Source: Ricinus communis (lineage: Eukaryota > Streptophyta > Magnoliopsida > Malpighiales > Euphorbiaceae). From it: a stretch of 64,000 nt of DNA. Position numbers and translations under genes: made by a program. Below are positions 1 to 13,280 of this stretch, one piece after another. The notes under the pieces were generated by a model. The model ran no database searches. It had not been told where the DNA came from and was given only the letters and a program-made list of their open reading frames with translations. The first letter of the stretch is position 1; each line of letters begins with the position of its first letter. Location of the stretch: assembly GCF_019578655.1 (NCBI RefSeq), contig NC_063261.1, positions 22,981,126-23,045,125 on the forward strand, in the 5' to 3' direction.

Positions 1-853
1 TCCCTTCTCCCATTCTGCCCTCTCTCGTTTCCGTTGAGAATCGTCTGAAGATGCGGGTGGAGATGCCACCAGTGCTCCTAAGTGTGCCCCGCCTTGTGGT
101 ACCTCTCACTGGGAGGCACCCCTCGCTCGGACTGCCTCAGCTCTTTCGGTCTTGTCTAAAGCGCCTTGACCCCCATTGTTGCTCATCTTGTTTCCTCCTG
201 TTGAATCGTGACTATAATGACATCAATGGGAGGCAAATTGGTTGACAGTAGAATCTGGGATCTCTGGGCCTCGTAGCTCGAATCGAGCCCCTCAAGGTAG
301 GTATATACTAAATTCTGTTCTTCTCTTTTTCTTGCCTCTTCTGGGTCCGTAGTTGGTGGGAGGTAACTCTGGAGTTCTTCCAACCAAGTTGAAATTTCTG
401 TGGCATAGCTCGTGCTTGTCCGAGTCCCCTGTTTTATTAGAGCCAGTTCCTGTTTTAGATTGAAGATATGAGCATAATTTCGCTCATGTCCATATAAATT
501 TTTTACCTTATCCCAAATTGCATGTAATGAAGCCAGTAGCATACACAGCCTGGCTATTTGAGGCTCCATGGTATTGGTGAGTAGTGACATGACCATACCA
601 CTCCCAATTTCTTCTTTCATTTGGTTCATGAGGGTTGGTTGGCTGTGGCTTTCCTCGGGTCCCTATAACAAACCCTAATTTTTTTTCTGCCACTTAGGTC
701 GAAGTACACAGCTCGTGACCATTCGAAATAATTTTGGTTGCCTTTTAAAGTGATGTTGGTTAATTTGGTAATGTCGTTGTGAGATATGGTGAAGAAGGTT
801 TTTTGTGTGATTGAAGGGTAGATGATGACATGATTAATTCTGCTTTGATACCA
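1..853 (-). pseudogene. Decayed Copia gag fragment with primer-binding site
   Basis: Read on the minus strand, this is the 5' internal part of a Ty1/Copia retrotransposon cut by the window edge. A primer-binding site complementary to initiator tRNA-Met (TGGTATCAAAGC) lies at 853-842. Gag follows, with an open stretch at 629-183 that aligns residue for residue with the gag of the Copia element at 17824-22813 (shared pieces such as ELQSYL, GLDSSYE and SQILL). The N-terminal part is in another frame (693-508), so there is a frameshift near 600-630. At 180-1 a degraded zinc-knuckle-like stretch is visible, with stops and lost cysteines. The gag is non-functional. Same superfamily and close family to the second element, but not the same copy. 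Confidence 0.82.
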
Positions 854-1160
854 TGTGGAAAAGTAAAACTGTAGTTGGTATTAATCTGTGATGATGATCA
901 ATTGTGAATTTTCAGATTTACAAGATTGAGGATGAGTAATATATATACACTTAGTGATTAACGGTCTTATTGCTATGATCTATAGGTCCTAACTCTATGT
1001 CAACATTATTCTTGTTATGCTGAGATTAGTGGAAGTGACATTTCTTCCTTAGGGAAGAAAGGATGCTCATAATGTCAGCTTTCTGGCCTGTGATGACAGA
1101 AGCTGAGGTCTTGTCCCCCAGTCCTTGACTGTTGGCTTTGGACTGTTGGATTTTGCTTAT
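854..1160 (-). repeat. LTR of the left-edge Copia remnant (outer end uncertain)
   Basis: On the minus strand the sequence next to the primer-binding site ends in CA, as an LTR should. It contains a TATA-like run at about 940-950 and, at 1085-1096, a 12-base match (TCATCACAGGCC on the minus strand) to the LTRs of the element at 17824. In that LTR the same block sits about 60 bp from the 5' end, so the outer end here should lie near 1150-1170. No clear TG terminus or target duplication was found, so the outer boundary is an estimate. Confidence 0.55.
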
Positions 1161-4100
1161 GTTCTTTAGTGTTTTTCTTTTGTTCTTTAACACCTGTACT
1201 ATAAAACAAAAAGAAGAAATCTACTTAGGTTCCAACAAGTTATTGCAAGTAAATTACTTAGCAGAAAAAGCGGTTGCCCGATGGTTTGGATATGCAAAGC
1301 ATAAGCCAGAAAATACATAATGAATATAAAATCATTAGCCATCATTTCATTGCAGGAATTGCGTAAAACCTTTCTTGTCTGTTCTTTCTTATTCAATATC
1401 ATTCTCTGTTCCGAGTTTGTTGTTGTCCATCTGTGGCTGAATCTGAAGATGTTAATGCTTTTTCTAAAGTTACAAATGGGCAGGTCGAAGTCAGCACAAT
1501 AATGCATCAGTGAAAAGGATTGGGTTAATGCAGATACTTGCTGTTAACATTCCAAAAGCATATAGTTACCACTTTACTTACATTTCTTGCAACCAAAAAC
1601 AAATCTTGAAAGAAATAAAGTTCCAAGAATCTATTTGTGTCAATTTTATTTAATTATAACTCTTCAATGTAACTGTATTTTTTAAAATTTTTTAACTTTA
1701 GTTAAATTAGAGAAAGCAATTATCACTTTATTTATGTGATTATGAATTTAATTACAGTTTTTATAAACATATAACTTTATGCTTTTTGACACGTGTAACG
1801 TACCCAAAGTGCCTCCCGCTGTAACTGCATTATTGCTTACTAGAAAAGTATCGATGCTTCAAGGCTTGACACCTAACGTTGTCCAACGAGTCAAGAAAGA
1901 AACTCGCAGTTTTTCTCGAATCAAATAGACAACAATGGACCGTATGCCTGTCATAGATGCACACATTTTAACTTAAACAAAAAAGAACTTTCCCTAAAAG
2001 AAATTAAACAATAATTTCGATCCCTCGTAAACAATTAAGACATAATTCGATTGAAGATGGTCCAAACCAAAAAGAAATGGACCATGCCTACACCAATCCA
2101 TTAAATAGCATTATATGTATATATGTATTTCCTTTTTTTCTCTTGGTTAATTATCTGTTAGAACGTTCAATTTGGAGGGAAAAAGATAAACTTCTCTTGT
2201 TAATTCAAGGACGGTTATATTAAGGTAGTTATGTTTGTCTCTTAGGGCAGCAATTTCAAGGTCTATCACATAGTACAAGTTGTTCAAGTTTAAATCCTTG
2301 TGCATTTCTCTTATTTCAATCAAGGAAAACCAAAGAAAAAAGTTTATTTATATCTATGTGGAGTTAATATTGTTATATACTAATTTTATTCCTTAATCGT
2401 GTTAATTACTATTAATAAAGTTATATTAATAAATAATAAATAAGTTAGTGTGTAATATAAATATTTATCAAATATATTTAATTATTTATGTGTTTTATTT
2501 TATAATAGAAAACCACAATTTGTTATATGTTTTATAAATTTAATAAATAATTTGGCTTCAAAAGATCTAAGAACTATATAAACTCTTTATCTTTGTCTTA
2601 TTTTAATAACCCATTGCTAACACTAAGCTTTAAATATTTATTTTATTTAATTAATTCTTTTTGTTAGAATTCTATATTATATACCAAAAATATTTTATTT
2701 TTAATTAAATAATTATTTTTATTATTTTCTTAGAATTGTTTAATTACACTGTTAGAATTTAATGATTATGAAAAAAAATATGTACTCCAATAAATAAAAA
2801 AATGAGAAAAAAATTTAATATTTTGCTTTCAATAACTTTCTTATAATATAATACTTTTACTCTTGTAATATAATACTTTAGATAATAAATTAATCATAAT
2901 GAATAAAAATAGAAATTTTATTTTTTTAAAAGAATGTTTTTTTTTTAATTTATCTATAAATAATTAGATTAATAATCTGCCAAAATAAAAGTAGAAAATA
3001 CATCGAATTTTAAGATAAGTATAGATATTAATACATAAGTTAAAAAGTCATAATAAAAAATCTTTAACCAAACACCAAAACTAATTAAGTCATAAGTAAA
3101 CATATTAATTATATATTACATCCCAAATTTCAAAAACGCATGTCTTTTAATATTAATTTTGCGCAAACATATTTAACTCAACAGAATATCTTAATTGAAA
3201 AAGATATGAATTTACATACCTAAATTGCGTGCCTCTGTTTTCTTATAATGTTTACTGCTATCTTGAAATTCATACAATTCCTCTCAATTACCAATCAAAA
3301 GGCTTGATCTTGTCGTTTTAACTTTGGGAAACAATTTCCGGCCTTCCAGCTGTCTCTATGGACCGCCTTGCCTTTCTTTTTTTTTTTTTTTTAATTATCG
3401 TTTTTATTTATGAAACTGACAGATATTTTTTTTAGTAAATTACCTTGTAATTTAATGTATTTTTATTTTAAAATTTATAATTTTTTTATTTTGATATTTT
3501 GTGAATATGATCGTTGTCAAATAACGACTAAATTGCATAACATTATTAATAAGTGACAGTTGAAAGAACACTAACTATTGTGTGTCACATTATAATCTTT
3601 TAAGTGCAATTTGGTTATTATTTACTAACGATTATATTTATAAGATATTAAAGTGAGAAAAAAACAAACTATAAACTCTAAAATAAAAATATGTTAAACC
3701 GTAAAGTAGTTTAATAAAATTTTTTCTTTTTTTTTTATTACTCCCTTCATTTTATTATAACCGTTATTTTTCTAAATAAGAAAATTTCAGTTATCTATCA
3801 TTTTTTATATAACCAATACAACATTAATTTTTTATATATTATTTTTATATTAGAATTAGTATAATAAATTTTAAAATATCTAAAAGATAATAAACTAATC
3901 TAATTTAGTTAGTTTTATCTATAACTAATCATATAATAAATAATTTTTTAATTAGAGTGAATCACTAAAAAATAATAATTATAATAAAATAGATGGAGTA
4001 GAGAAGAGTTTCCATTGGAGGCAAATAGGAATGCAAGAGGAATTTACACACAAAACTTACTTAAACCCTCATGGTACATAACCGATTAGGCTATTTTATC

Positions 4101-6061
4101 TCAAGACAAAAAGAAATAAAAATAACGGAGTTCGGTGCCCTAATCTAATTCCAAGCAAGAAACAAATTTGCCGGCATTGACTTATTATGAACCAATTAGC
4201 TTAGAATCACCATAACCATATTAATAACGTAATCTAAATTTGTCTTTCCTTTTGTATGCTAGAAAATATAAAATTTCAAGTTTTTGTTTCCGAAAAGGAG
4301 AGATTTAAATTTTAAATTTTAAATTTTTATTTATATATTAAATGAACTACGAATATTTAAAACAATTACTTCATTAATATAGTTTATAATCCATTAGACT
4401 TTTATAAATAAAATGAAAAACATATGAATATTCCTTGACCATAATTTGAAAGTCACTAATTAGTGTATAACCTCTTCTTCAATAGTCGACAAATCATTCA
4501 ATGATGATGAAATCAACTCTTGTTTGTTATATGGTTTTCGTTTTCTACGTACTTTTATCTTCTTCTTCTTTTTATTTTTAAAATCTTGGTTTAAATGGAC
4601 AAATAGTCAATTGTTATATGGTATGACTTAAATTTCAAATTTGTAAAGATTTATTTTCACCAACTTAAAATGGTAACCCTAGATTATATAATAACAGTGA
4701 ATCTATCCCGAAAGGCAAGGTAACCCTAGATTATATAATTTATTTTCCCGTTAGCACTATTAAAACATTGCTAACCCACATAATCTTTCCATAAAAGCTA
4801 GTATATTAATATTATTTTTTTTCCATAAATTATTTATACTGAAAGTATGAGATTCAGGGAAGACATCTTAACATGAGTTGACATGGTAATATTATGAATT
4901 CCATTTAGAAATAAACTTCCGTTTGGCCACTATCTTTTGTCTCTATTGAAAATAAAAAATATTAAAAAATTTATAATAATATTTAAATTATAAAATTAAT
5001 ATAATTAAACAACAAAGTAATTGTTACCACAAGTATTGTCTCTGAAACCACTCTTATCTTACTGTCGTCGGCGTCACCACCGCAACTATCTCTTTCACTA
5101 TTATTATTAAGAGAAAAATAGTAAGAATATTAAAAATAGAATTATTTTTTATTGTATTTTTATTTAAATATTAATATATATTTTTTAATTTAAATAATTT
5201 AATTTATATAAAAAATTAATAATTTTTTATTTTTTATTATATCCACTCTATTTCTAAAGAGAATAACTCATTCTCTTTTTTTTTTTTAAAAAAAAATAGT
5301 TAATCTAAACTAAATATTTGATTTTATTCAATCTATTTATATTGCATGATATATTAATATATGCAAGATGCAACCTATTTATTATATTATGATGGGCAAT
5401 GTCTAACTCATTAGCCAATGAAACCTTGCTCCATTGATTAAAAAGAAAAAACGAAACTTAGGTCCCTAATCTAAAAACATCAAGTTGTACTTTTTACGAA
5501 CGGTCCATTATATTGACTAGAAGATGTAAAATGGTAAGTGGGAATGTTTGGCACATTTAATAGGTCATATGAACATGACTCCGACGAGAAGTGCCAAGCC
5601 CCCAATTCCTACATCCCATTATATTATTAAAAAAGAAAACACAATTATTATCTAAAATTAATATATCCACCATAATTAATAAAAAATTAATATATATTTT
5701 AATTTTTAATAATAAAAAATACTACCGACAGTCTCGTAGAGCACTTTTTTAAATAATATTTTTATTGATTTATTTTATTTTACTTTTTTTAATTTAATAA
5801 TTTACTACTTATTTAATAACTTAAATTAGTTTTATTTTTATAATATAATAAAATAAATTTATAAAATAAAATGAACCTATAAAAGAACAAGTGACTAAAA
5901 GAGTATTCAATGAAAAGTGTTGCTGCCATCCTTTTTAAGAATAATCATTTATCGGGAAAGATTTTCTAATTTGCAAATGCCAAGGTTCAACACCCACCTA
6001 TAATTTCTCAAAATTCCCTGCCTCAGTAAATTCTTGAATGATTATAGTACGGTCCTCTTTC
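1161..6061. other. AT-rich intergenic spacer
   Basis: No coding gene could be recognised. Two overlapping 60-100 codon open stretches around 1130-1510 show no family features. From about 2340 to 5900 the sequence is extremely AT-rich, with long A/T runs and no long reading frame. A weak tRNA/SINE-like B-box (GTTCAAGTTTAAATCC) occurs near 2280-2297 but has no convincing partner A-box. Confidence 0.6.
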
Positions 6062-6068
6062 TATATAA
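6062..6068 (+). promoter_or_regulatory. TATA box, DUF604 gene
   Basis: TATATAA lies 650 bp upstream of the chosen ATG and is followed about 30 bp later by a pyrimidine-rich (CTCTCT) leader at 6090-6200, a common plant 5' UTR composition. A donor-like GTACGT near 6427 suggests the leader may hold an intron. Start of transcription is inferred near 6095. Confidence 0.45.
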
Positions 6069-6719
6069 ACACCTCCATTTTAACCTAAATTTCTCTTTAT
6101 TCTCTCACAATTACAATTACCCTAACCCCTCTCTTTCTCTCTCGTCTCATCATCATTTCTACGTACCATCTCTGTTCTCTCCCTCTCTCTCTTCCCTTGT
6201 TTCGACCGAAAAAGAAGCTGATTATAACCCACTAAATAAAAGTTAAAAAACACCTCTCTTTCTTAACACAAAGAAACAAGAAGTTCAAGGAACCTCAAAA
6301 AAGAAGGAAAAAAGAAAAACATCTCCACCCACAAAAGAAGCCACTGTTGGGTTCCCAGCAAGTTCAGGCAGCGTCATCAATTCAAATTCCTCTTCCTCTT
6401 CTTTTTATAACTATTTTCAATCTTGGGTACGTCACCTTCAGAGACTGGAGTTTTCAGGTTTCTTTGTAATCTTTTCCTTCATCAACCCCTGACTCCATAC
6501 TTGAATTTGAATGAATTCTTTTCTTGCCACCATTTCTTGCTCTCTTTCCATTAGATGAAGCAGAATCACATTTCTGGATTAAAGGGTACTTTCTTTATTT
6601 CTTCTCTTTTCTGATCAGGGGTGTAAATGAAAATTTTCTCCGGCGAGGAGGGGGTAGTTTCATAAATTAAACTCTCCACAAGGAGCTTTCTACAATTTCT
6701 GGAACAAAGTGAGAGGGAA

Positions 6720-9700
6720 ATGAGTCAACAGACTCGTTTACAACCGAGTCACGACCCGGTTAAAAAGCTAAAATTAGTATCCTTTCTCACTGATAATAAA
6801 ACCTACGAGATTTTCTCTCTTCTCGCAAGAATTTTCCTCATCCTTTCTCTCATCTCCTCAATTTCTCTCGTCCTCTACACCGCTTTCTCTCCTCAAACCC
6901 ATTCTACCCGATTCACATACCCGAGACAAACCACTAAACAACCTGAAGCCGAATTCCAATCCGGACCTACCAACATCTCTCACATCCTCTTCTGTGTCGG
7001 CGGATCAGCGACAACATGGAAGACGCGGAGCCGGTATAGCTCTCTCTGGTGGAATTCAAACAAAACTAGAGGTTCCGTTTGGTTAGACGAAAGTCCAAGT
7101 GTAAAGCCCGAATCCGAAATGCCAAGTTTGCAGTATAGAATATCGAATCCGGAGTGGAAAAAGTTTAAATTCTCGAGCTCTAGATCAGCAGTTAGGATCG
7201 CGAGAATTATAAACGATAGTTTTAAATTGAGGTTAAGAAACGTGAGATGGTTTGTGATGGGAGATGATGATACGGTGTATTACACTGAGAATTTAGTTTC
7301 GGTGTTAGCGAAATATGATCATAATCAGATGTGGTATATTGGAGGGAATTCTGAAAGCGTGGAACAAGATGTGATGCACTCTTATGATATGGCTTTTGGT
7401 GGTGGTGGATTCGCTATTAGTTATCCACTAGCTGAGAAATTAGTCAACATATTGGACGATTGTCTCGATAGGTATTACTATTTCTACGGTTCTGATCAGA
7501 GGATTTGGGCGTGTATCAGCGAGATCGGCGTGCCGCTTACTAGAGAAGTCGGCTTCCATCAGGTAGGCCTTTTTCGCTTTTCCTTTTTTTTTGTTTTTTG
7601 GTTGTTGTCTTTGTGTCACACGTGGCGGACGCATAATAAGTGTTTGAGATGTTAAGTCAAAAAGTTTTCTAACCTCTGACTGACCGCAGTTGACGAGTCT
7701 GTGGGTCTTTGCCACGTGTAATATTGAAAGAATGTTGTTTCTTCACATATATTAAACAAAAAAAAAAAAAAAAGGATTTTAGATAAATGAATTCACTATG
7801 CAAAATCTGTGGTTCTAAAGTTAAGGGATATATTTGTTTTAGGGGAACCAGCCTGTCCAAAGTTTAATCTTTTACAGAGGATTAAACTACTATATGGCCA
7901 TACCATCAGCTTAATAAACAAAATATATAGTGCAAATAATTGATTTTACTGATATTCTTACTCTTGATAATTGGAAATTTTTTGAAAAATTATTTTATCA
8001 AACAAATTGTTTTATATGCATATTTTTAGTGATTTAATGCTTAAAAATATTGATTAACTGAAGTTTAATTACTCTAAAAATTACTAAAAGAAATGTAACT
8101 ACATAGTACAGTGATATGGAAGAAACAGAACAGAAGAGGGTAGGAAGTTAGTTTGGCACGTGGCAAACTTACATTGAATGGAAATCTTTGTAAAATCTTC
8201 CAGGTTGTGATGGACATGATCTATTCTTTGTACATGTGTCTTTCTGCTTGTTGTTGATGAGATAAAATAATTGAGAGAGTTAAGGCCATATGGCAGACTA
8301 TGTCAGTTTGTAGTCCCTCTATTTTAGGCCAAAATAAGTTATCATTTTCATGCCACAAAACACATAAACTAATTGCCAATGATATTTTTTTTCAAATTCC
8401 ATTCTTTTCCTGAGTAATTCTATAGTCACTTTATCTTTTACAAGAAATTAAGAAGCATGCATTGCATGTTTTAAGATTCCATAGATAGTTGTTTAGGGAG
8501 CTAATTGTTTTAATTGAACACATTCATGTGTTAATTTATTTCAAGATTCATTATTAAACCATATATCACATCACTAATATTGCATGTTTTAAGATTCAAT
8601 TCTCACTCTTGATAAATTCTTTTTTCCTTATGTCTTGCATCTGCGGTAGCTAATTGAGAAAATATTTTATTTAATCTAGGTGTATGTCTCCACTTATACA
8701 CTAAATTGATAAATGATTAACACATTAATTATTAATTTTAAATAATTGGATATTACCCCTCATTTAATATCAGGATAAAAAGTATTTATATACATGTGCC
8801 ATTTTTTTATTCACCGCAGTGCATACCCCTGATGTAAATAAAAGCTAACACGATAATTGATATATCAAAAAGAAATTTACTTATTACAATCAAATGAAAA
8901 TCAACTAAGTTTTGAAGAATCACCAATTCAAGTGGTGAATTGAACAATTTCTCTATTGCACATCATTCTTAGAATAGGATACCATATTCTCATTTTTCTT
9001 TTTTTCTTTCTGAAAAAGGAAAAAAGATGGTCGGTAAAACATACATTTTAACTTTTTGTGTCCCTTATGTTTTGTCCCTAGTGCCACAGAAGATACAGAT
9101 AGCAGTTGGCATCTATAAGGGTGTAGGAAAAGAGAAAAAAACTAAAAGTCTTCTGTGTCCTTGTGTTCTTAGTACTGCTTCGCCTCACATACTTTTTAAC
9201 AAAAAGGCGGTTCCCATGCTGTTGATAAAGTCTCTTTAGGTGCTTCACCCAATTCTATGTTCCTTTGTATCTATGGCGGCCACGTAGAGCTTTAAATCCC
9301 TTTCTTTTTTTTGTTTACAGTAGGGAAAAAAGAATTTGCAGGTCTTCATTAGAGTATGTATATGACAAAAGACCCTTCTTTTCAAGACTTTCGTCACATG
9401 ATCGTGTCCTGATTTGAATACATAACCAATAAGGTTCTTACACACCTAATTAGCACATTACTGGATCTATTTTTTTCTGTCAAACTTTGGAACCGATGAA
9501 CTTTCATGTGGCTGAAGTTAATTCTCTGCGATTTCAATAATATATTGCATTACATTCAAACTTGATACATTTATTGTCATTAACCGATTGCTTCTTGTCT
9601 CAGAACTCTTTAAGTTGTCGAGTTTGAACTCTAATAGTAGAAGCTAATTAAGTCAAAAAATTAAAAAGAAATTCATCTATGGTCTCTCATGGTTTATATG

Positions 9701-10621
9701 CTTGATTGCTTTAACGTTAATTTTGTACACTTGCTCTTGCAAAATGCTGTTAAGTCGTAAGGTTATGGGTTCAGACTAGCTAGGGCAACAAGTAAAACAA
9801 AGATAGGACTAATTATTTTAAATTTTACAGTTTGATATTAGAGGAAGTGCATATGGTATCCTGGCAGCTCACCCACCAGCACCACTTGTATCACTCCATC
9901 ACCTTGATAATGTGGATACATTGTTCCCTAACAAGAACCAATTGGACTCCCTGAAATCTCTGAACAGTGCGTACCAGATAGACCCGCCGCGGATTCTTCA
10001 ACAGGCAGTTTGCGAGGACTACAGCCGAAAATGGTCGATATCAATAGCATGGGGCTACACCATTCAGCTATACCCTTTTGTATTGCCAGCCAAGGACTTG
10101 CAAACCCCGTTGCAGACATTCAAGACGTGGAGGACGTGGAGTAAGGGGCCATTCACATTCAATACCAGACCTATAAAGTCTGACCCATGTGAACTCCCTG
10201 TTGTTTTTATGCTGGAGAAGGCTGAGGAAGTTGGGCAGAGCGGGTCTCGAACTATTTATCATAGAATTGACCCCAAGCCAGAGAACATGTGTAACAGCAC
10301 TGACAATGCCAAAGCAATGTCATTGCAGAGAATTGTTGTATCAGCTCTGAAGTTAGACCCTGAATACTGGACTAAGGTCAGTCTCCATATGTTTCTGTAA
10401 TTTTTAAGATTTAGATCATACAATGTGTATACATTTGTGTATTTATGGTTCAAGTATGCATTCATTACATTTATAACCATAGAATGCATGAGCTCACCAT
10501 CTTGATGTGGCTGTAGGTGCAGGCAAGGCGAAGAAAGTGCTGCGATATTATTGATAGAGGAAGCAGAAAGATCAGCATGCAGATTAGGATTAGAGAATGC
10601 AGGCCCTGGGAAACTCTTTAA
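6720..10621 (+). CDS. DUF604 / Fringe-like putative glycosyltransferase
   Basis: Coding exons are 6720-7562, 9831-10376 and 10517-10621, all joined in phase 0 with GT-AG borders, giving about 497 aa. The protein is a type II membrane protein: a short cytosolic tail, one hydrophobic anchor at residues 32-56, then a lumenal catalytic region. MGDDDTVYY (about 180-188) carries the DDD (182-184) expected for metal and nucleotide-sugar binding in the Fringe/beta-1,3-galactosyltransferase fold, followed by MWYIGGNSE, a glycine-rich FGGGGFAIS and a YGSDQRIW motif near 256. Exon 2 gives the conserved FDIRGSAYG and the DUF604-type C-terminal region ending in the short cysteine-containing exon 3. The length matches plant DUF604 proteins (about 500 aa). 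Golgi location and sugar transfer are inferred from the family; donor and acceptor are unknown. The 2.27-kb first intron splits the catalytic domain. Confidence 0.93.
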
Positions 10622-12100
10622 CATTTCTAATGTAAATAGTCAGTTTTTACAAATATTATACAGGAAAAGAGATCAGTATAAGTAACATAATACGTTTTTT
10701 TGACATGATTTTGGCTGAGTAGATTGCAATTCTTATCGTGTTAGTTTCCAATTATCAAAGCCCCCCCCAACTCCTTTCCTGTTTACTTTCCTATGACTTT
10801 CTTTTTGGCAATTATGCAGGTAATGGCCTTAATTTATGGGGTGCTTAAAGTAAAGGCAAAATGATGTTTCAAACTCTTTAATTTTTTTTAGTTTTATTTT
10901 ATTAAGCCCTTTAACTTTTCAATTTTATTTTGTTAGCCCTTTTATATTATTTTATTTCATTGATCGCTTGTGCTTTCATTTTGAGAATTTAATAGCCACT
11001 GATCAAGGTAAAAATAAAAATACAAAGTTTTAATAGAACGAACAAAAGTCTCATAAAATATGAGTAATTTTTTTTAATAAAATTAAAAATAAAAGTATAT
11101 GAGCTCGATAAAATAAAACTGAAGAATTAAAAGATATAATGTCTAAAATAAAATAATTAGAAACTATTTGTGTCCCTTATTAACAAATCAGTATGTCGTG
11201 TAAATGTTACGTGAATAATAAATTATAGAAATTAATAGTGTTGTAGCAGTGCATTTCCTTTTGCTAATGAAGCACGTATTTAAAATTAAAACAGTATAAC
11301 CCAGATACTGATATAAAAGATACACTAATTGAGAAATTATTATTATATAAATTTGATCCATCATATGTCATTAAAGAAACTCATTCAATAAAATGATATA
11401 TATATATTATTTTTTTTCATATCAATATTATCTCTAAATGTTAACTGGTTTTTTAATTTTTCAACTGCCTTATTAAATTTAAAAATAAGGTTGATATGTA
11501 AAAAAAAATTAAATACTATTATTTTATTGAACGAGTATTTTGATGAGGTGATAGATAACCATATAAAAACTTCTCTTGAGAATAACTCGACCACACACAA
11601 TATTGCAGTTGAAGTGTCGGCATCACCAAAGAAGAGTGCAAAATTCCCATCCCAACAAGGAGAAATTATGATTTATGAGTCACCTATATCAGTAAAAGTA
11701 TAGTCATCACAATATAGTGCGGTTGAGTCACTAAAGATGACAAAAAAAAGGGGTATATTCTATCTTTTTAGCACTTCAAATGGAATTCCTTAATGAATGC
11801 CATTAATCATGCACCCAAAAGGAACATGAAATAGTAAATCAAATTGACAATGAGAAAAAGGGAGATAACAAAAGGTGCAAAGAAATGGCGCTTAGTTGCT
11901 CTGTAATGATGAAACAGTTGAATTAGCACACACCATTAAATTGGGTTATATATAAAATTGTCAAGGTTGTGACTCTGCTAGTCGCCTCTAGCCTCCTGCC
12001 TAGTGCACCACCACATTCCAAGGCTTGTCAAAGTTAGTGGAGCCTCCTTAAATGTAGAATCTTTATTGCAAGATTAGAAGCCTGTGGTTTTTCTTGTTTG
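10622..12100. other. 3' flank of the DUF604 gene and AT-rich spacer
   Basis: This holds the likely 3' UTR (to about 10850, with a C-run at 10760) and then an AT-rich spacer. Open stretches near 11385-11703 are short, low-complexity and overlap on both strands, so they are not called as genes. Confidence 0.55.
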
Positions 12101-13062
12101 AGTCGATCCAAATCTTGGCATATACAATCATGCCAGAACAAAAATGGCAGCATCATTGTTTTCGGCCGGTCATTGCTACGATTGATCCAATACTTCTTTC
12201 AATCACAAGAGTCGAAAAATGAAGGTTACTAATTGATCATCTGGTTTATGATAAACACCCGACTTATCCTACAATCACAAGTCTTTAAGTCATTTTATTT
12301 GCTAGAATATCAGGTATGTGAGAAAGAGGAGACAGTTGAGAACTGTTTGTATTTGTGTGATCAGGCACCAGGCAAGGCTGATTTGGTTTGCCAGTCAGAT
12401 AAGGCATGAGTGAATTCAGTTCCTGGTGGAAAGAAATGATGAATTTGAGCTGTAGCTGTGAGGTTCCTTTATCTGTTGGAAAAATTAGCATTAATGTGTT
12501 GGGAAGTGCGGAAGGCAAGAAACGAAGTTCTATTGAGGGGGAAGTCTCCAGATGTGATTAAGGTAACTAACAGAGCTTATCAGTTGCAGGAAGAGTTTAG
12601 CAATATACAAGTTACTAGTTGCTACTAATGGCGCCAGAAACGGAGAAACAGCCCTTGAGGCGTCCTCCAAGAGCAGCCTAGGCCATTATCACATATGCAT
12701 CCTGTATGGACCATAGTAAAACAGCTCAGTGCTTTTACATGACAAGCTGCTGTGTAGAAAATTCATTGTCAATCAGCTCTGGTTATGGAAGCAGAAGCAT
12801 CGAGGGAGGCAGTCAAATTAGCTAAAGGTCCGAAGTTTTCAAAATTTAGATTTGAGTTGGACTCTTAAGTGGTAGCTAATAGCTGCAAATGATGGATGAG
12901 ATCATCAGTTTAGGCAGAGATTCTGTTATGTGTAATTTTAATTATATCAGCAGAGATGCGAATAATGCTGCTGACTGGATTTCAAAGAATTACATCTTAT
13001 GTTATCTGCCAGGATGATGGCTAAACCCACATCCAAGTTCAGCCAAGATCCTATCTACTGAT
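12101..13062 (+). pseudogene. Decayed LINE-type reverse-transcriptase tail (zf-RVT and RNase H region)
   Basis: With frameshifts and stops, the forward strand reads as the C-terminal end of a plant non-LTR retroelement protein. At about 12330 a cysteine-rich EETVENCLYLC resembles the zf-RVT linker. At about 12505-12600 the frame gives VRNEVLLRGKSPDV then a TNRAYQLQEEF-like helix, the usual linker before the RNase H domain. At about 12785-12860 comes EAEASREAVKLAK and FELDS, and at about 12940-13010 ISRDANNAADWISK, matching the reverse-transcriptase-like RNase H (RVT_3) motifs ElxAlxxal, vEsDs and R.aN..AD. Several stops and frame changes separate them. No poly-A tail or target duplication was resolved. 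Confidence 0.62.
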
Positions 13063-13280
13063 GTATCTTTCTCCTCTCAGTAATTAAATTCTTCATTGTG
13101 TAAAAAATAACTCATATTCAAACAGATGGAAAAGAAAAAATAGTATTGATTAGATAATTTATTTATTTACAATAAAGTAATGTACAAACCTCAGTTCGCA
13201 TGAAAATCGCAGCTGTAACACAAATGCAGCAATGCAGATGTATTTTTCTCTATGCTTCAGTACAAGGATACAAAAAAGAA

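Noticed and set aside
9027..9445. Short open frames in the large DUF604 intron
   Set aside because: No recognised motif and both strands open alike; treated as intron sequence.
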